A stretch of 64,000 bases of DNA from Aquabacter sp965279295. Its GTDB lineage: Bacteria; Pseudomonadota; Alphaproteobacteria; Rhizobiales; Xanthobacteraceae. The stretch lies in assembly GCA_965279295.1 (NCBI GenBank), contig CBDIHQ010000018.1, one strand, 5' to 3'. The position numbers and the translations under genes were made by a program. Shown here piece by piece: positions 14,236 through 22,124 of the stretch. The first letter of the stretch is position 1. Each line of letters begins with the position of its first letter. Under the pieces are notes generated by a model. It did not search any database. It saw only the letters and a list, made by a program, of their open reading frames with translations, and had not been told where the DNA came from.

Positions 14236-15189
14236 CAGGCGGAACCAAGCGCTAGAAGGTCCGCCTGATGGTTGTCATTGGCGGCGAAAAGCGTGCCTGC
14301 GCCGTCCTGCGCAGCGATGCGCTCGCGGGCTGCTTCGAAGAAGGCTGGGTCCATTTCGATCCCGATGTAGCGCCGTCCCAGGGCCAGTGCGGCGACGCCG
14401 ATGGCGCCCGTACCCATGAAAGGGTCCACGATGGTGTCACCGGGATTGGTGAAGTCCCGCACCAGATCCATGGCGAGGGCGGTGGGCTTCTCGGTGGGGT
14501 GCAGCCCGTGGCGTCGGGGTCCGTTGACGTTGCAGCTGTAGGTGCCGCGCTTCCCGCCGCCGTTCCCGGCGGGCCTCGGCGGCGATGAAGGTCCGCAACT
14601 CTTCCGTGATCGATGAGAACGTGAGCGCCGCGCTGATCCCTTCGGTCACCGCCTTGTGGGTTAGGCGCATCGAGCGGTGGGACTCTGCCTCATATGGCGG
14701 ATCCGTCAGCATGTGGTGCGCCGCTGAGATGCTGGGGAGGATGTCGCGGCAGTCGGCATTGTAGAGGGTAGCGCCGCCAATGGTGACTGCGCCTACGGCA
14801 GGTACAGCGGTCCGTGACGTCACGGACTCCGAGGGCGCATCCGGCGCGCGATGCTTGCGCTGCCGCTCCGCAGCCTTCTCACGCTGCTCCACGAGGGTCG
14901 TCCTGCCGTCCGCCAGCGCCAGAAGCTCGAAGGCGCGCGAGCGAGAGATGGAGCAGTTGTCCCGCAAGAAGGCCGACCAAGTGACCACCTCTCCGCCGGC
15001 CTCAATGCGCGCCTTGGCTTCGTTGAGGTGGATGCCCGCGGCTTTGTAGTGGTCCTCGGCCTTGGCTTCGGCCTTGGCACCGCTATCCATATGCGCTCGC
15101 ACATGGTCGCCCACGACGTCGAGCGGCATGGCGTTAGACGTGGCTGGGACTACGCTGCGTGCTGGTGGTTCCGCATCGGCTTCGGACAT
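14235..15189 (-). pseudogene. Decayed DNA methyltransferase (N6-A/N4-C type) with DUF3102-like N-terminal part
   Basis: ATG at 15189 with a strong GGAGG. The N-terminal part has YKAAGIHLNEAKARIEAGGE then SAFLRDNCSISRSRAFELLA, as in DUF3102-like proteins. The methyltransferase starts at LYNADCRDILP with motif IV DPPY. After ELRTFIAAEARRE the frame breaks; the next part appears one frame over as GGGKRGTYSCNVNGPRRHGL and then HPTEKPTAL. The C-terminal motif I DPFMGTGAIGVAAL is read from 14471. About 60 residues normally found before the GGGKRG segment are missing. So both a deletion and a frameshift near 14590 inactivate it. Confidence 0.75.
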
Positions 15190-15302
15190 AGAGCCTCCTC
15201 TCCCGCGCGGCGTGGCCGGCGGGCTGGTGATGGTGGGGTGGTGGTGGGATGGTGGCGGAGACAGGTGGGAAAACTTTTCCCACCAACGGGCCGCACGGCC
15301 GC

Positions 15303-16058
15303 TCAGGCGGCGGGGGTGGCGGGCTCGGGGCCAGAGAGGCTGCGCATAGTTTTGACGATGCGGATTTCGCTGACGCCGTTTCTGTACTCGTAGGCATAGA
15401 CTTCGCGGCTGCTCAGTATCTCCCGCGCTCGCACCCATTCCACAGGAGTCAGGCGCGCCTGAAGCATCGCGGCAAGCTCGGCGACGTCAGCGGCGGCTTT
15501 GCGCTCGATCTCCGCCTCCTGCGCCTCCCGGTCAGCCGCTGCCGCCCGTTCCTTCCTCTGTCGTTCCTCACGGTAGGCCTTGGTACGTTTCGGAACTGCG
15601 GCTTCTGCAGCGACGCGCTCCGCCTCTTTCTTGTCGTCCCGAAGCCGCCGCAGTTCGGCTGACACCGCTTCAACTCGGACACGCTCACCGCCCACGGCGC
15701 GCTCCACGAACGCGTTGCGAACCTCGGCCGGCACAGAAGGCGCCGCCAGCTTGAGCGCGACCGACGGCTGCAAAAGCGAAAAGTTTTCGCTTTCCGCCGC
15801 GATCTCGGCGGAGCGCATCGTCATCTGGGCCGATCTCGCGCTCATGCCCAGTTCTGCCTCGACCCAGGCCACGAAGGTGCCGTGGTGAAGGCGTGCCTTC
15901 GCGTCCAGCAGTTCTCGCCCGATGGCCAACATAACCTCGGTGCCATGCGCCGTATGTTGGCGGATGCGAGCAGCCTGCTCGCGCAGGGACTGCGCCAGAT
16001 CCGCATCGATGGCGTCATAAGAGAAGGCCAGCGCCACTGCGCCTGCCGAGGACGTCAC
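15303..16058 (-). CDS. DUF3102 family protein
   Basis: 251 residues. The N-terminal DUF3102 domain reads QAARIRQHTAHGTEVMLAIG, RELLDAKARLHHGTFVAWVE, then MSARSAQMTMRSAEIA with an HTH-like look. A long Arg/Glu/Ala coiled coil follows (about residues 120-200). The C-terminal domain EVYAYEYRNGVSEIRIVKTM is a small beta sheet. DUF3102 proteins are common near plasmid and phage replication genes; the function is unknown, probably DNA binding. Start GTG at 16058 overlaps the stop of the AlpA-like gene (GTGA), so the two are coupled. Upstream frame to 16112 is shadow sequence. Confidence 0.72.
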   Translation of the reverse strand: MTSSAGAVALAFSYDAIDADLAQSLREQAARIRQHTAHGTEVMLAIGRELLDAKARLHHGTFVAWVEAELGMSARSAQMTMRSAEIAAESENFSLLQPSVALKLAAPSVPAEVRNAFVERAVGGERVRVEAVSAELRRLRDDKKEAERVAAEAAVPKRTKAYREERQRKERAAAADREAQEAEIERKAAADVAELAAMLQARLTPVEWVRAREILSSREVYAYEYRNGVSEIRIVKTMRSLSGPEPATPAA

Positions 16059-16279
16059 GCCGCCACCGCCGTGGTGCGCGCCCCGCCGCCGCGCTCTTGT
16101 TCCGAGATCCACGCCATGAGCGTGGACTTGCGCGCACAGATGACGGCGCCGATGCGGAAGACGGGAAGCTTCGCGCGGCTGGCCGCATGATAAATGGCTC
16201 GGGGTGCCAACCCGAGAAATGCGGCGATGTCATCGGCTCCCCGAAGTATGTCGTCGGCGAGCGAGATGTTGTCGTTCAT
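16055..16279 (-). CDS. AlpA/excisionase-like winged-helix DNA-binding protein
   Basis: 74 residues: ILRGADDIAAFLGLAPRAIY, then HAASRAKLPVFRIGAVICAR and LMAWISEQER. This is the MerR-like helix-turn-helix followed by a wing and W-I motif of AlpA and Xis proteins. GGAGG lies 5 nt before the ATG. In gram-negative satellites AlpA-type proteins are the usual master activators, and excisionases of this fold drive excision. The location at the leftward side of the divergent promoter region, opposite the integrase operon, suits either role. Confidence 0.75.
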   Translation of the reverse strand: MNDNISLADDILRGADDIAAFLGLAPRAIYHAASRAKLPVFRIGAVICARKSTLMAWISEQERGGGARTTAVAA

Positions 16280-16336
16280 TCAGACCTCCATGTGAACGTG
16301 TAGACGTTGTCAAAATTGATCATTCTCACTGACTTT

Positions 16337-16927
16337 CTATATTTTTGGATCAGCAGAGTCATTTTTCATCACTATTTCCCCCACAAACCCGAGTGTTATT
16401 TGGGTAAATTTCGCGATAAACTGCAAATCTGCGAATGATGGCGCGGGATCTCCACGTTTCCGCTTTGGCTGGGCGTATTTAATAGTGCTCACCTCGCCAT
16501 TTATCCGCCATTCGATACTAGCTTCCGGCTTCGGCCCATACAGATGTACCTCGACGGACCCTTGCTGCGGATCTGCGTACGACCCGCGGTTTGCTGGCAC
16601 AGCCTCAAGGAATGCGGCGAGTGCATCACCAAACGTCTCGCCACGAACCACATCGCGTCCATCCTCGACGAACACCAAAGGCATCGTCGCGATTAGAGGA
16701 GCATACTCGCGTACGGTCCTGGCGCTGTCCTTGACACTCCGACTACCCGCTACGGCGATTATGAGGCTGGCGGCGTCGGTGTAAGTCATGCGGGCCGCCG
16801 CCCTTCCCCTGCCGCCGACGGAACGAAGCCCGGCAAGCGCGAGGTTTCGGTCATGCACGGTGACTGTCGCCTCCGACACGCCGGTCTCACGCGCAACCAC
16901 CTGAACCAACTCTTTCGGGGACGCCAT
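16337..16927 (-). CDS. Unknown protein with DNA-binding-like N terminus, probable regulator
   Basis: 196 residues from ATG at 16927, with GGAG 9 nt upstream (ATG at 16942 is an alternative). The N-terminal part MASPKELVQVVARETGVSE then TVTVHDRNLALAGLRSVGGR and GRAAARMTYTDAASLIIAVA looks like an HTH with conserved G-R-G-R-A-A. The rest is mixed alpha/beta with a KYAQPKRKRGD basic patch. The gene lies directly downstream of the leftward half of the divergent promoter, where a phage-type repressor would sit. I do not recognise the family. Confidence 0.5.
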   Translation of the reverse strand: MASPKELVQVVARETGVSEATVTVHDRNLALAGLRSVGGRGRAAARMTYTDAASLIIAVAGSRSVKDSARTVREYAPLIATMPLVFVEDGRDVVRGETFGDALAAFLEAVPANRGSYADPQQGSVEVHLYGPKPEASIEWRINGEVSTIKYAQPKRKRGDPAPSFADLQFIAKFTQITLGFVGEIVMKNDSADPKI

Positions 16928-16981
16928 GATGTCATTCTCCACTCACCTCCCAACTATGCCACGACCTCCATTCACATAAAA

Positions 16982-17021
16982 TACGAAACACGCTTGACAT
17001 GTCAATAGGCTTTCGTACATT
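16982..17021. promoter_or_regulatory. Symmetric divergent promoter with shared palindromic -35
   Basis: TTGACATGTCAA (16994-17005) is a perfect palindrome that supplies a consensus -35 to both strands. Rightward: TTGACA, 16 bp, TACATT (17016-17021). Leftward: TTGACA, 16 bp, TATTTT. Outer arms TACGAAA (16982-16988) and TTTCGTA (17011-17017) extend the dyad symmetry. One protein bound here would block both directions. Confidence 0.75.
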
Positions 17022-17063
17022 ATGCAAATGAAACCTCATGATGGGGTTGAGAAGGAGAGCAGC

Positions 17064-17654
17064 ATGACGATGTCCCCCGATGATCTCGTGATCGCCAAGG
17101 CCTTGTGCCTCGGGCTTATGAAGATGGACGCTGATTACGAATACGGCGTCGTCCGCACGGTCCAGGAACGCGAGGATGCTCGCGCCGTGGCGGCGGCCAT
17201 CCGTTCTATGGTTCCGAATCTGGACGAACTTGCAGCCATGTCTGCGGAGCTGGAGCACAAAGTATCTCCGCACATCGCGCGAGACTGCCCGACGCATGAT
17301 CACACCCACGGCCCCGATGTGTTCCGGGCACGGGAATACGACAGCCGCTATCCCGAAGAGATCGCGTGGGATTGCAACAGCGACGAACCGGAACCGCCGA
17401 CATGGGCTCAGAGCAATGGGCTTGCCGAGGTCGAGGCTGACTTCATGCGGCGGCTGAAGCTTATTCGAATGGACCAGGGAGAGCGCACGAAACGAGAGCG
17501 TCGGCAGAATGCTGCCGACAAGCGACAGGCGAAGCGAGAGGCTCAGCGGGCGGAAGCCGCCCGAGATGCAAAGGATCGCGACGCCTATTACCGGCGCCAA
17601 GCGACGATCGACTCCCTGAAGCACCTGACCATGCCCTCCACCGAGATCCACTGA
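17064..17654 (+). CDS. Unknown charged protein, first gene of the integrase operon
   Basis: 196 residues from ATG at 17064, with AAGGAG 7 nt before it. The ATG at 17022 would lie at the transcription start of the rightward promoter, so it is unlikely. The N-terminal half is helical and acidic (MSPDDLVIAKALCLGLMKMD). The middle has His/Asp clusters (HDHTHGPD). The last third is a long basic coiled coil (GERTKRERRQNAADKRQAKR). No family recognised. Its place at the start of the int operon suggests a role in induction, excision or early control. Confidence 0.6.
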   Translation: MTMSPDDLVIAKALCLGLMKMDADYEYGVVRTVQEREDARAVAAAIRSMVPNLDELAAMSAELEHKVSPHIARDCPTHDHTHGPDVFRAREYDSRYPEEIAWDCNSDEPEPPTWAQSNGLAEVEADFMRRLKLIRMDQGERTKRERRQNAADKRQAKREAQRAEAARDAKDRDAYYRRQATIDSLKHLTMPSTEIH

Positions 17655-17744
17655 TCCCTTAGCCGGCCCGCTGCCAATCGGCATGCGTGCCCCGTGGAAC
17701 ACCCGCGGCGGGCCGGCACCCCTTCCCCACCTATGGAGACAATC

Positions 17745-17975
17745 ATGACGGACACCGTGCCGGCAGCCGATGTTGGCTTGCCAAAAGCCTGGGACTTCAA
17801 TTTCGGCGACCGCGTCCGCTTCGTCGGCACCAATATCATCGGTGTCGTTCGTGGACGGAGCGAGACCGAAGGCGAGGCCGATTGCTTCAATGTGTGCCAC
17901 GCCGACGATGAGGGAATCCCTCGGACGCGATGGAAGCCCTCGAGAGCACTCGTGCTGCTGGAGGCGCAGTCATGA
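17745..17975 (+). CDS. Small KOW/SH3-like protein
   Basis: 76 residues from ATG at 17745 with GGAG 9 nt upstream. It contains FNFGDRVRFVGTNIIGVVRG and a C-terminal strand, a small beta-barrel-like pattern seen in phage-encoded hypothetical proteins (G-D-x-V...G-x-V-x-G). Function unknown. The stop codon overlaps the next start (ATGA). Confidence 0.5.
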   Translation: MTDTVPAADVGLPKAWDFNFGDRVRFVGTNIIGVVRGRSETEGEADCFNVCHADDEGIPRTRWKPSRALVLLEAQS

Positions 17976-18178
17976 GCCTTCAAACCCTAGAGGCGCGCGC
18001 GGCCAACGTCTTCAGCGCGATCGACGTCGCCCTCCACCTGCTCACCAGCCGGCAGGGAATCGCCGACATCGGTGACGACGGCGAGCGACTGGTATGGGCG
18101 CTCAGTCAGGCGAGACAGATGGCCGACCGGCTGCATGTCGATCTGATCGAGAGCGATCTCGGCAGCTGCGAACTCTGA
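17972..18178 (+). CDS. Small helical protein
   Basis: 68 residues, MSLQTLEARAANVFSAIDVA then LHLLTSRQGIADIGDDGERL, helical and acidic, with no family signature. It is translated by ATGA overlap from the preceding gene and is 49 bp ahead of the integrase, so the four rightward genes form one operon. Confidence 0.5.
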   Translation: MSLQTLEARAANVFSAIDVALHLLTSRQGIADIGDDGERLVWALSQARQMADRLHVDLIESDLGSCEL

Positions 18179-18227
18179 CCTTCCCCGCTTCCCGCCGCCT
18201 ATGCGGCGCCCCTTCGTGCGAGGTCCA

Positions 18228-19370
18228 ATGGCAACGATTCGAAAACGCCCCCTGCCCTCCGGCAAAACGTCGTGGCAAGCCGACTATGTCGACGGCCAGG
18301 GCAAGCGCCGCCACAAGCAGTTCAGCACCAAAAAGGATGCGGATGCCTTCCTCCTACATGCGCGTGGGGAGGTGTCTCGCGGCATCCACACCGCCGAGTC
18401 GGCGAGCGTCACGCTGGCGGAAGCCGGTGAGCGATGGCTGTCAAAATGCGCAGAAGATGGCCTGGAGCAGATGACCATCGAGCGGTACCGGTCGACGTTC
18501 GAGCACCACGTTAATCCCAAGCTCGGGAAGCTCAGACTCTCTAAGATCGGTGCGCCCACCATTCAAAGGCTGGTCGAGGACGTATCGAAGATTCTTTCGC
18601 GGTCATCGGCGCGAAAGGTGCTGTCCTGCGTCACTTCCATTTTTGCGCAAGCTGCGCGTGACGGCAGGGCGGCCCACAATCCCGCTCGCGAGATCAAGCT
18701 ACCTCGGCCACCCCGAGGTGCGACTCGGCCTGCCATGCCCACGAAAGCTGAATTAGGAGCGATCCTGAAGCACACGCCCGAACGGTGGGTGCCGTTCGTG
18801 CGCATCGCCGTTTTGACGGGCATGCGAAGCAGCGAACTTCGTGGCCTCCCGTGGAGCGATGTCGATCTCAAAGCCGGTTTGATTCGTGTCCAGCGCCGCG
18901 TCGATCGGAGAGACTCGTTTGGTCCACCGAAGTCAAAAGCTGGCACCCGCGATATCCCCCTATCGGCGGCCAGCGTCGCGATGTTGAAGGCGTGGAAACT
19001 GCGATGCCCCATCAGCGATCTCGACTTGGTGTTTCCGAATGCGTCGGGAGGAATCGAGGAACACACCAACATCTTAAACCGGGTGTTCTGGCCCACTCAG
19101 GTGCGAGCGGGCGTCACGGTCATGCGTGAGATGATCGGCAAGGATGGCCTGCCAACCCAGACGCCAGACGCGAAGTTCTCGCTGCACGCCCTGCGCCACG
19201 CGGCGGCCGCCCTGTTCATCGAGCAGGGGCTTCCCCCTAAAAAGGTCCAGGCGCTGATGGGGCATTCCTCGATCCAGATGACCTACGATCTGTACGGCTA
19301 CCTGTTCCCGTCAGAGGACGACGACCGCCAAGCCATGGGGGAGATTGAGGCCCGCCTTCTCCCCGACTGA
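18228..19370 (+). CDS. int: Tyrosine recombinase (integrase) of the island
   Basis: 380 residues from ATG at 18228, with GAGG just upstream. N-terminal arm-binding domain MATIRKRPLPSGKTSWQADY, then a SAM-like core-binding domain (LAEAGERWLSKCAEDG), then the catalytic domain with Arg in LTGMRSSELRG, HALRH at about 320-324, GHSSIQMT and the nucleophile Tyr at about 353 in TYDLYGYLF. It would join the attachment site in the tRNA-His 3' half with its copy on the circular island. It lies at the attR end, pointing outward, 83 bp from the repeat. Confidence 0.95.
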   Translation: MATIRKRPLPSGKTSWQADYVDGQGKRRHKQFSTKKDADAFLLHARGEVSRGIHTAESASVTLAEAGERWLSKCAEDGLEQMTIERYRSTFEHHVNPKLGKLRLSKIGAPTIQRLVEDVSKILSRSSARKVLSCVTSIFAQAARDGRAAHNPAREIKLPRPPRGATRPAMPTKAELGAILKHTPERWVPFVRIAVLTGMRSSELRGLPWSDVDLKAGLIRVQRRVDRRDSFGPPKSKAGTRDIPLSAASVAMLKAWKLRCPISDLDLVFPNASGGIEEHTNILNRVFWPTQVRAGVTVMREMIGKDGLPTQTPDAKFSLHALRHAAAALFIEQGLPPKKVQALMGHSSIQMTYDLYGYLFPSEDDDRQAMGEIEARLLPD

Positions 19371-19401
19371 CACATGGTGCGGTCCATTTCTATCCGCTCC
19401 A

Positions 19402-19419
19402 TGCAACATATCTGCAACA
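19402..19419 (+). promoter_or_regulatory. Putative integrase arm-type sites near attR
   Basis: TGCAACA (19402-19408), 4 bp, TGCAACA (19413-19419), 35 bp before attR. Same heptamer and spacing as 1324-1341. Confidence 0.5.
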
Positions 19420-19453
19420 TATTGACCGGAAATGTCGCAGTTGCTAGGTTTCA

Positions 19454-19509
19454 GCCGGTCTGTGGATCCGGAGGTCGGTGGTTCGAGACCACCCAGCTGT
19501 ACCATCCAC
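19454..19509 (+). repeat. attR: displaced 3' half of tRNA-His
   Basis: 56 bp identical to 1144-1199. Lacking the 5' half, it cannot make a tRNA. The sequence after it (from 19510) should be the original downstream flank of tRNA-His. Confidence 0.95.
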
Positions 19510-19673
19510 ATATTCTGAAATCCCATGACTTTTCGGAAAGACCACGGCCTGAGGGCCTTAGGCTCTATTTTGCGTGGGAATCCGTGCAACATTGTTTCAG
19601 AACGGAGTGGGCTTGCGACCCTGCGGTTGCGCTAAAGGGCGGCCCGGAAAAGCTTCCACGAATAGGACCAAGC

Positions 19674-19931
19674 ATGTCATTGCCGCCATCTCGCCGCTCC
19701 CCTGGCACAGTCCGCGATGCAGCGGAGGCCGCATTCAGGTCGGCCACCACCAAGCCGGTGGAGGAGGCCCCGAAGGCGCCCAAGGCGCCGGTGATTCCCG
19801 GCGCGAAGGAGACGGTATCAATCCGCCTCGACCGCGATGTGCTCGACCATTTCCAGGAGGCCGGCCCCGGGTGGCAGGATCGGATCAATGCCGCGCTGCG
19901 GAAAGTCATACGGTCCGATCCGCAGGGGTGA
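19674..19931 (+). CDS. BrnA-like antitoxin-type protein
   Basis: 85 residues from ATG at 19674, with AGGA 7 nt before it. The N-terminal part is Pro/Ala-rich. The C-terminal part KETVSIRLDRDVLDHFQEAG and GWQDRINAALRKVIRSD is the ribbon-helix-helix-like BrnA pattern (V-S-I-R-L-D-x-D-V-L-x-x-F...G-P-G-x-Q-x-R-I-N-A-x-L-R). BrnA normally follows a BrnT toxin gene, but none is present here, so this is an orphan. It is the first chromosomal gene beyond attR. Confidence 0.7.
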   Translation: MSLPPSRRSPGTVRDAAEAAFRSATTKPVEEAPKAPKAPVIPGAKETVSIRLDRDVLDHFQEAGPGWQDRINAALRKVIRSDPQG

Positions 19932-19993
19932 TCGCCGAGCGCGACGGGTGAGCGCGTAGATCACATCACCGGCGAATCTCTGGTCTGCGGGCG

Positions 19994-20314
19994 CTAACGA
20001 CGACGCGAGCGCCTCGAGGCGACGATGAAGGATACCGCAGACGTACCGCAAAACGCCGCAACGGCGTTCATCATGGTCCCGCGGACAAAGATCTCCGTGA
20101 GATGACTGGAGCTTGGACCCGTCGTCGCACCGGTCCAGACCATCACGGCAGCCAGCGCAACCACACCCGCCACAGTTCCCACTGCGATCGGCAGTGCCTG
20201 CCCGCGTATCGTCAACAAACCTATGCCGGACATCAGACCCGTCAGCGCGGCAGCGCCCACGGCGACAAAGAACGCGATGGAAAATGGCACGTACCCAACA
20301 GCATCGAACAACAT
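19994..20314 (-). CDS. Small integral membrane protein
   Basis: 106 residues with three hydrophobic segments: VPFSIAFFVAVGAAALTGLM, LPIAVGTVAGVVALAAVMVW and MNAVAAFCGTSAVSFIVASR, ending in a basic tail RRSRRR. No family recognised. It lies alone between two rightward genes. Between it and the oxidase gene (20315-20530) I see no other feature. Confidence 0.55.
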   Translation of the reverse strand: MLFDAVGYVPFSIAFFVAVGAAALTGLMSGIGLLTIRGQALPIAVGTVAGVVALAAVMVWTGATTGPSSSHLTEIFVRGTMMNAVAAFCGTSAVSFIVASRRSRRR

Positions 20315-20530
20315 AAGGCTCTCATCGGGTCAGGCTGGGGACGGCTCTCGGGCGACGATCGCAACCACCACAATCGCATATGCGTGGCGCCCGCGCGCAA
20401 AACCGGTAGGCGTCTATTCTAACGAAGGCGCGAGATTTGCCCACCCGGTGCCTGCGCGATGCGAGCGCCCCCGACGCGCTCGCTTCCTGCTAAGCTCCCA
20501 TTGTGAACCCCGCCGGAAGAGCGTGATCTC

Positions 20531-21619
20531 GTGAGCCACCCTGCCCCCCCGCCCCCGCCTCCTGTCGCGCTTATAGATTACGAACAACTGGCGGCGCAGC
20601 GGCTGAATGCCAACGCACGCGCCTATATCGACGGAGGCGCGGCGGATGAGATTACGCTGCGCGACAACCGGGCGGCGTTCGACCGGCTGCGCCTGTGCAG
20701 CAGCGTGCTCCAGGACATGAGCGGCGCTGACACGCGTACCCGCCTGCTGGGGTTGGAATTGAACCACCCCATCATCCTCGCACCGGTGGCGTTGCAAAAG
20801 CTGGCGCACCCAGATGGCGAGATCGCCAGCGTCCAGGGCGCCGGCGCCTCAAAGGCGCCCATGGTGGTAAGCACACAGGCGAGCATGCTGCTGGAGGACA
20901 TCGCGCACGCGGCCAGCACCCCGCTCTGGTTTCAACTCTACATCCAACCGGACCGGGGCTTCACCCGTGAGTTGGTGAACCGCGCGGTCGCGGCCGGATA
21001 TCGTGCGCTGGTGGTGACGGTGGATGCCCCCGCAAGCCTGCGAAATCGCGAGCAGCGCGCGGGGTTTCATCTGCCGCCCGGCATCCATTCGGTGAACCTG
21101 AAGGGCATGGCGGCGCCGCCATCCGCAGCGGGCGCCATCGGGCAGAGCCCACTCTTCTCGGGCTTCCTCTCAGGGTCCGCCACTTGGGTCGACATCGCAT
21201 GGCTACGTGGCCTCAGCGACCTGCCGATCATCCTGAAGGGCATCCTCTCCCCGCTGGACGCCAAGCGGGGCATAGCGGAGGGCATTCAGGGCCTTGTAGT
21301 GTCCAATCACGGCGGGCGCGTGCTCGACACCATGCCGGCGTCCATTGAGGCACTGCCCCGCGTCGCGGCGGCGGTGAACCGCGAAATTCCTATTCTGCTG
21401 GATGGCGGCATAAGGCGTGGCACCGACATCGTGAAGGCGATCGCGCTGGGCGCATCGGCGGTCATGATCGGGCGCCCCTACGTGCATGCGCTGGCGGTGG
21501 CCGGCGCTGCGGGCGTTGCTCATGCGATCCACCTGCTACGGGCGGAACTGGAGGTGGCCATGACGATCACCGGACGGTCGCGGATCGACGCCATCGACGA
21601 GACCGTCCTCTGGCGATAA
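20531..21619 (+). CDS. FMN-dependent alpha-hydroxy acid oxidase/dehydrogenase (LldD/glycolate oxidase family)
   Basis: 362 residues with a TIM-barrel FMN enzyme signature: ARAYIDGGAADEITLRDNRA near the N terminus, LILAP-type strand HPIILAPVALQKLAH, WFQLYIQPDRG, the active-site SNHGGRVLDTMPAS (His base) and DGGIRRGTDIVKAIALGA for phosphate binding. It oxidises an L-2-hydroxy acid such as lactate, glycolate or mandelate to the 2-oxo acid. The normal catalytic Arg follows the G-G-R motif. Start is GTG at 20531. It is monocistronic, so the substrate cannot be set from context. Confidence 0.87.
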   Translation: MSHPAPPPPPPVALIDYEQLAAQRLNANARAYIDGGAADEITLRDNRAAFDRLRLCSSVLQDMSGADTRTRLLGLELNHPIILAPVALQKLAHPDGEIASVQGAGASKAPMVVSTQASMLLEDIAHAASTPLWFQLYIQPDRGFTRELVNRAVAAGYRALVVTVDAPASLRNREQRAGFHLPPGIHSVNLKGMAAPPSAAGAIGQSPLFSGFLSGSATWVDIAWLRGLSDLPIILKGILSPLDAKRGIAEGIQGLVVSNHGGRVLDTMPASIEALPRVAAAVNREIPILLDGGIRRGTDIVKAIALGASAVMIGRPYVHALAVAGAAGVAHAIHLLRAELEVAMTITGRSRIDAIDETVLWR

Positions 21620-21689
21620 AGCGCCGGCTTCACCGTGGAACCCTTTGGCTACGCTTGCGTTGTTCCCTCAAGCAACCGGAGGCTTTGCC

Positions 21690-21836
21690 ATGCCCAAACC
21701 CGCCCTTTACGCCATTATCGCAGTGCTCGTCGTGGTGGGAGGCGTGTTCGCTTACCAGCAATATGAGAAGAAGCAGAATACGCTGCAGATCGAAGTTGGC
21801 CCTAAAGGCCTGAAGATTGATCCGCCCGCGCGCTGA
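21690..21836 (+). CDS. Small single-span membrane protein
   Basis: 48 residues from ATG at 21690 with GGAGG 7 nt upstream. One transmembrane helix (ALYAIIAVLVVVGGVFAYQQ) and a short soluble tail KNTLQIEVGPKGLKIDPPAR-like, inferred to be periplasmic. Small proteins of this design occur widely in Rhizobiales. A strong terminator follows. Confidence 0.65.
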   Translation: MPKPALYAIIAVLVVVGGVFAYQQYEKKQNTLQIEVGPKGLKIDPPAR

Positions 21837-21862
21837 TAAATCCTGAGCATATCTCTCATAAT

Positions 21863-21896
21863 AAAAAGGCTCCCGCCTCGGCGAGGGCCTTTTTTA
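21863..21896 (+). terminator. Intrinsic terminator
   Basis: AAGGCTCCCGCC pairs with GGCGAGGGCCTT (one mismatch) and is followed by TTTTTT. It ends the transcript of the small membrane protein gene. Confidence 0.8.
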
Positions 21897-22124
21897 TTCG
21901 AAAAATGCATCAGACGACCGGAAAAATGGCCGAGATTACCTATAATAATTCAAAAAATCGAAAACATGATGCAATATTACGTATTACTTAAAATCCAAAA
22001 CCGACAGATCGTCTCGAAAAACCAACCGGAATTACGGATTGGTTATAATATAAATTATAACGTTTGAATTATTTCACATGTATTGATAAATACTTCGTAG
22101 ATTTCCTTCTGACCGGAAATGAAG

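Larger units (their letters stand above)
1144..19509. mobile_element. Integrated satellite-like island (candidate capsid-forming PICI)
   Basis: About 18.4 kb between two exact 56-bp copies of the tRNA-His 3' end. Contents from left to right: TA module, HK97-type head and packaging operon without tail or lysis genes, tandem promoter array, immunity-like genes, replication-like region, decayed methyltransferase, DUF3102 protein, AlpA-like regulator, divergent promoter, short rightward operon and tyrosine integrase. All genes left of 16982 that look functional are leftward except small uncertain ORFs; those to the right are rightward. Size and content match satellites that make their own capsids and borrow tails. 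The alternative is a prophage that lost its tail genes; intact att repeats and a tight, undisturbed head operon argue against random decay. Confidence 0.85.

Noticed and set aside
1144..19509. Complete temperate phage
   Set aside because: No tail, tape measure, baseplate, fibre, holin or endolysin gene could be found on either strand.
19374..19673. N-terminal extension of the BrnA-like gene across attR
   Set aside because: The extension would translate the tRNA-His fragment. The ATG at 19674 has its own ribosome site and the family start.
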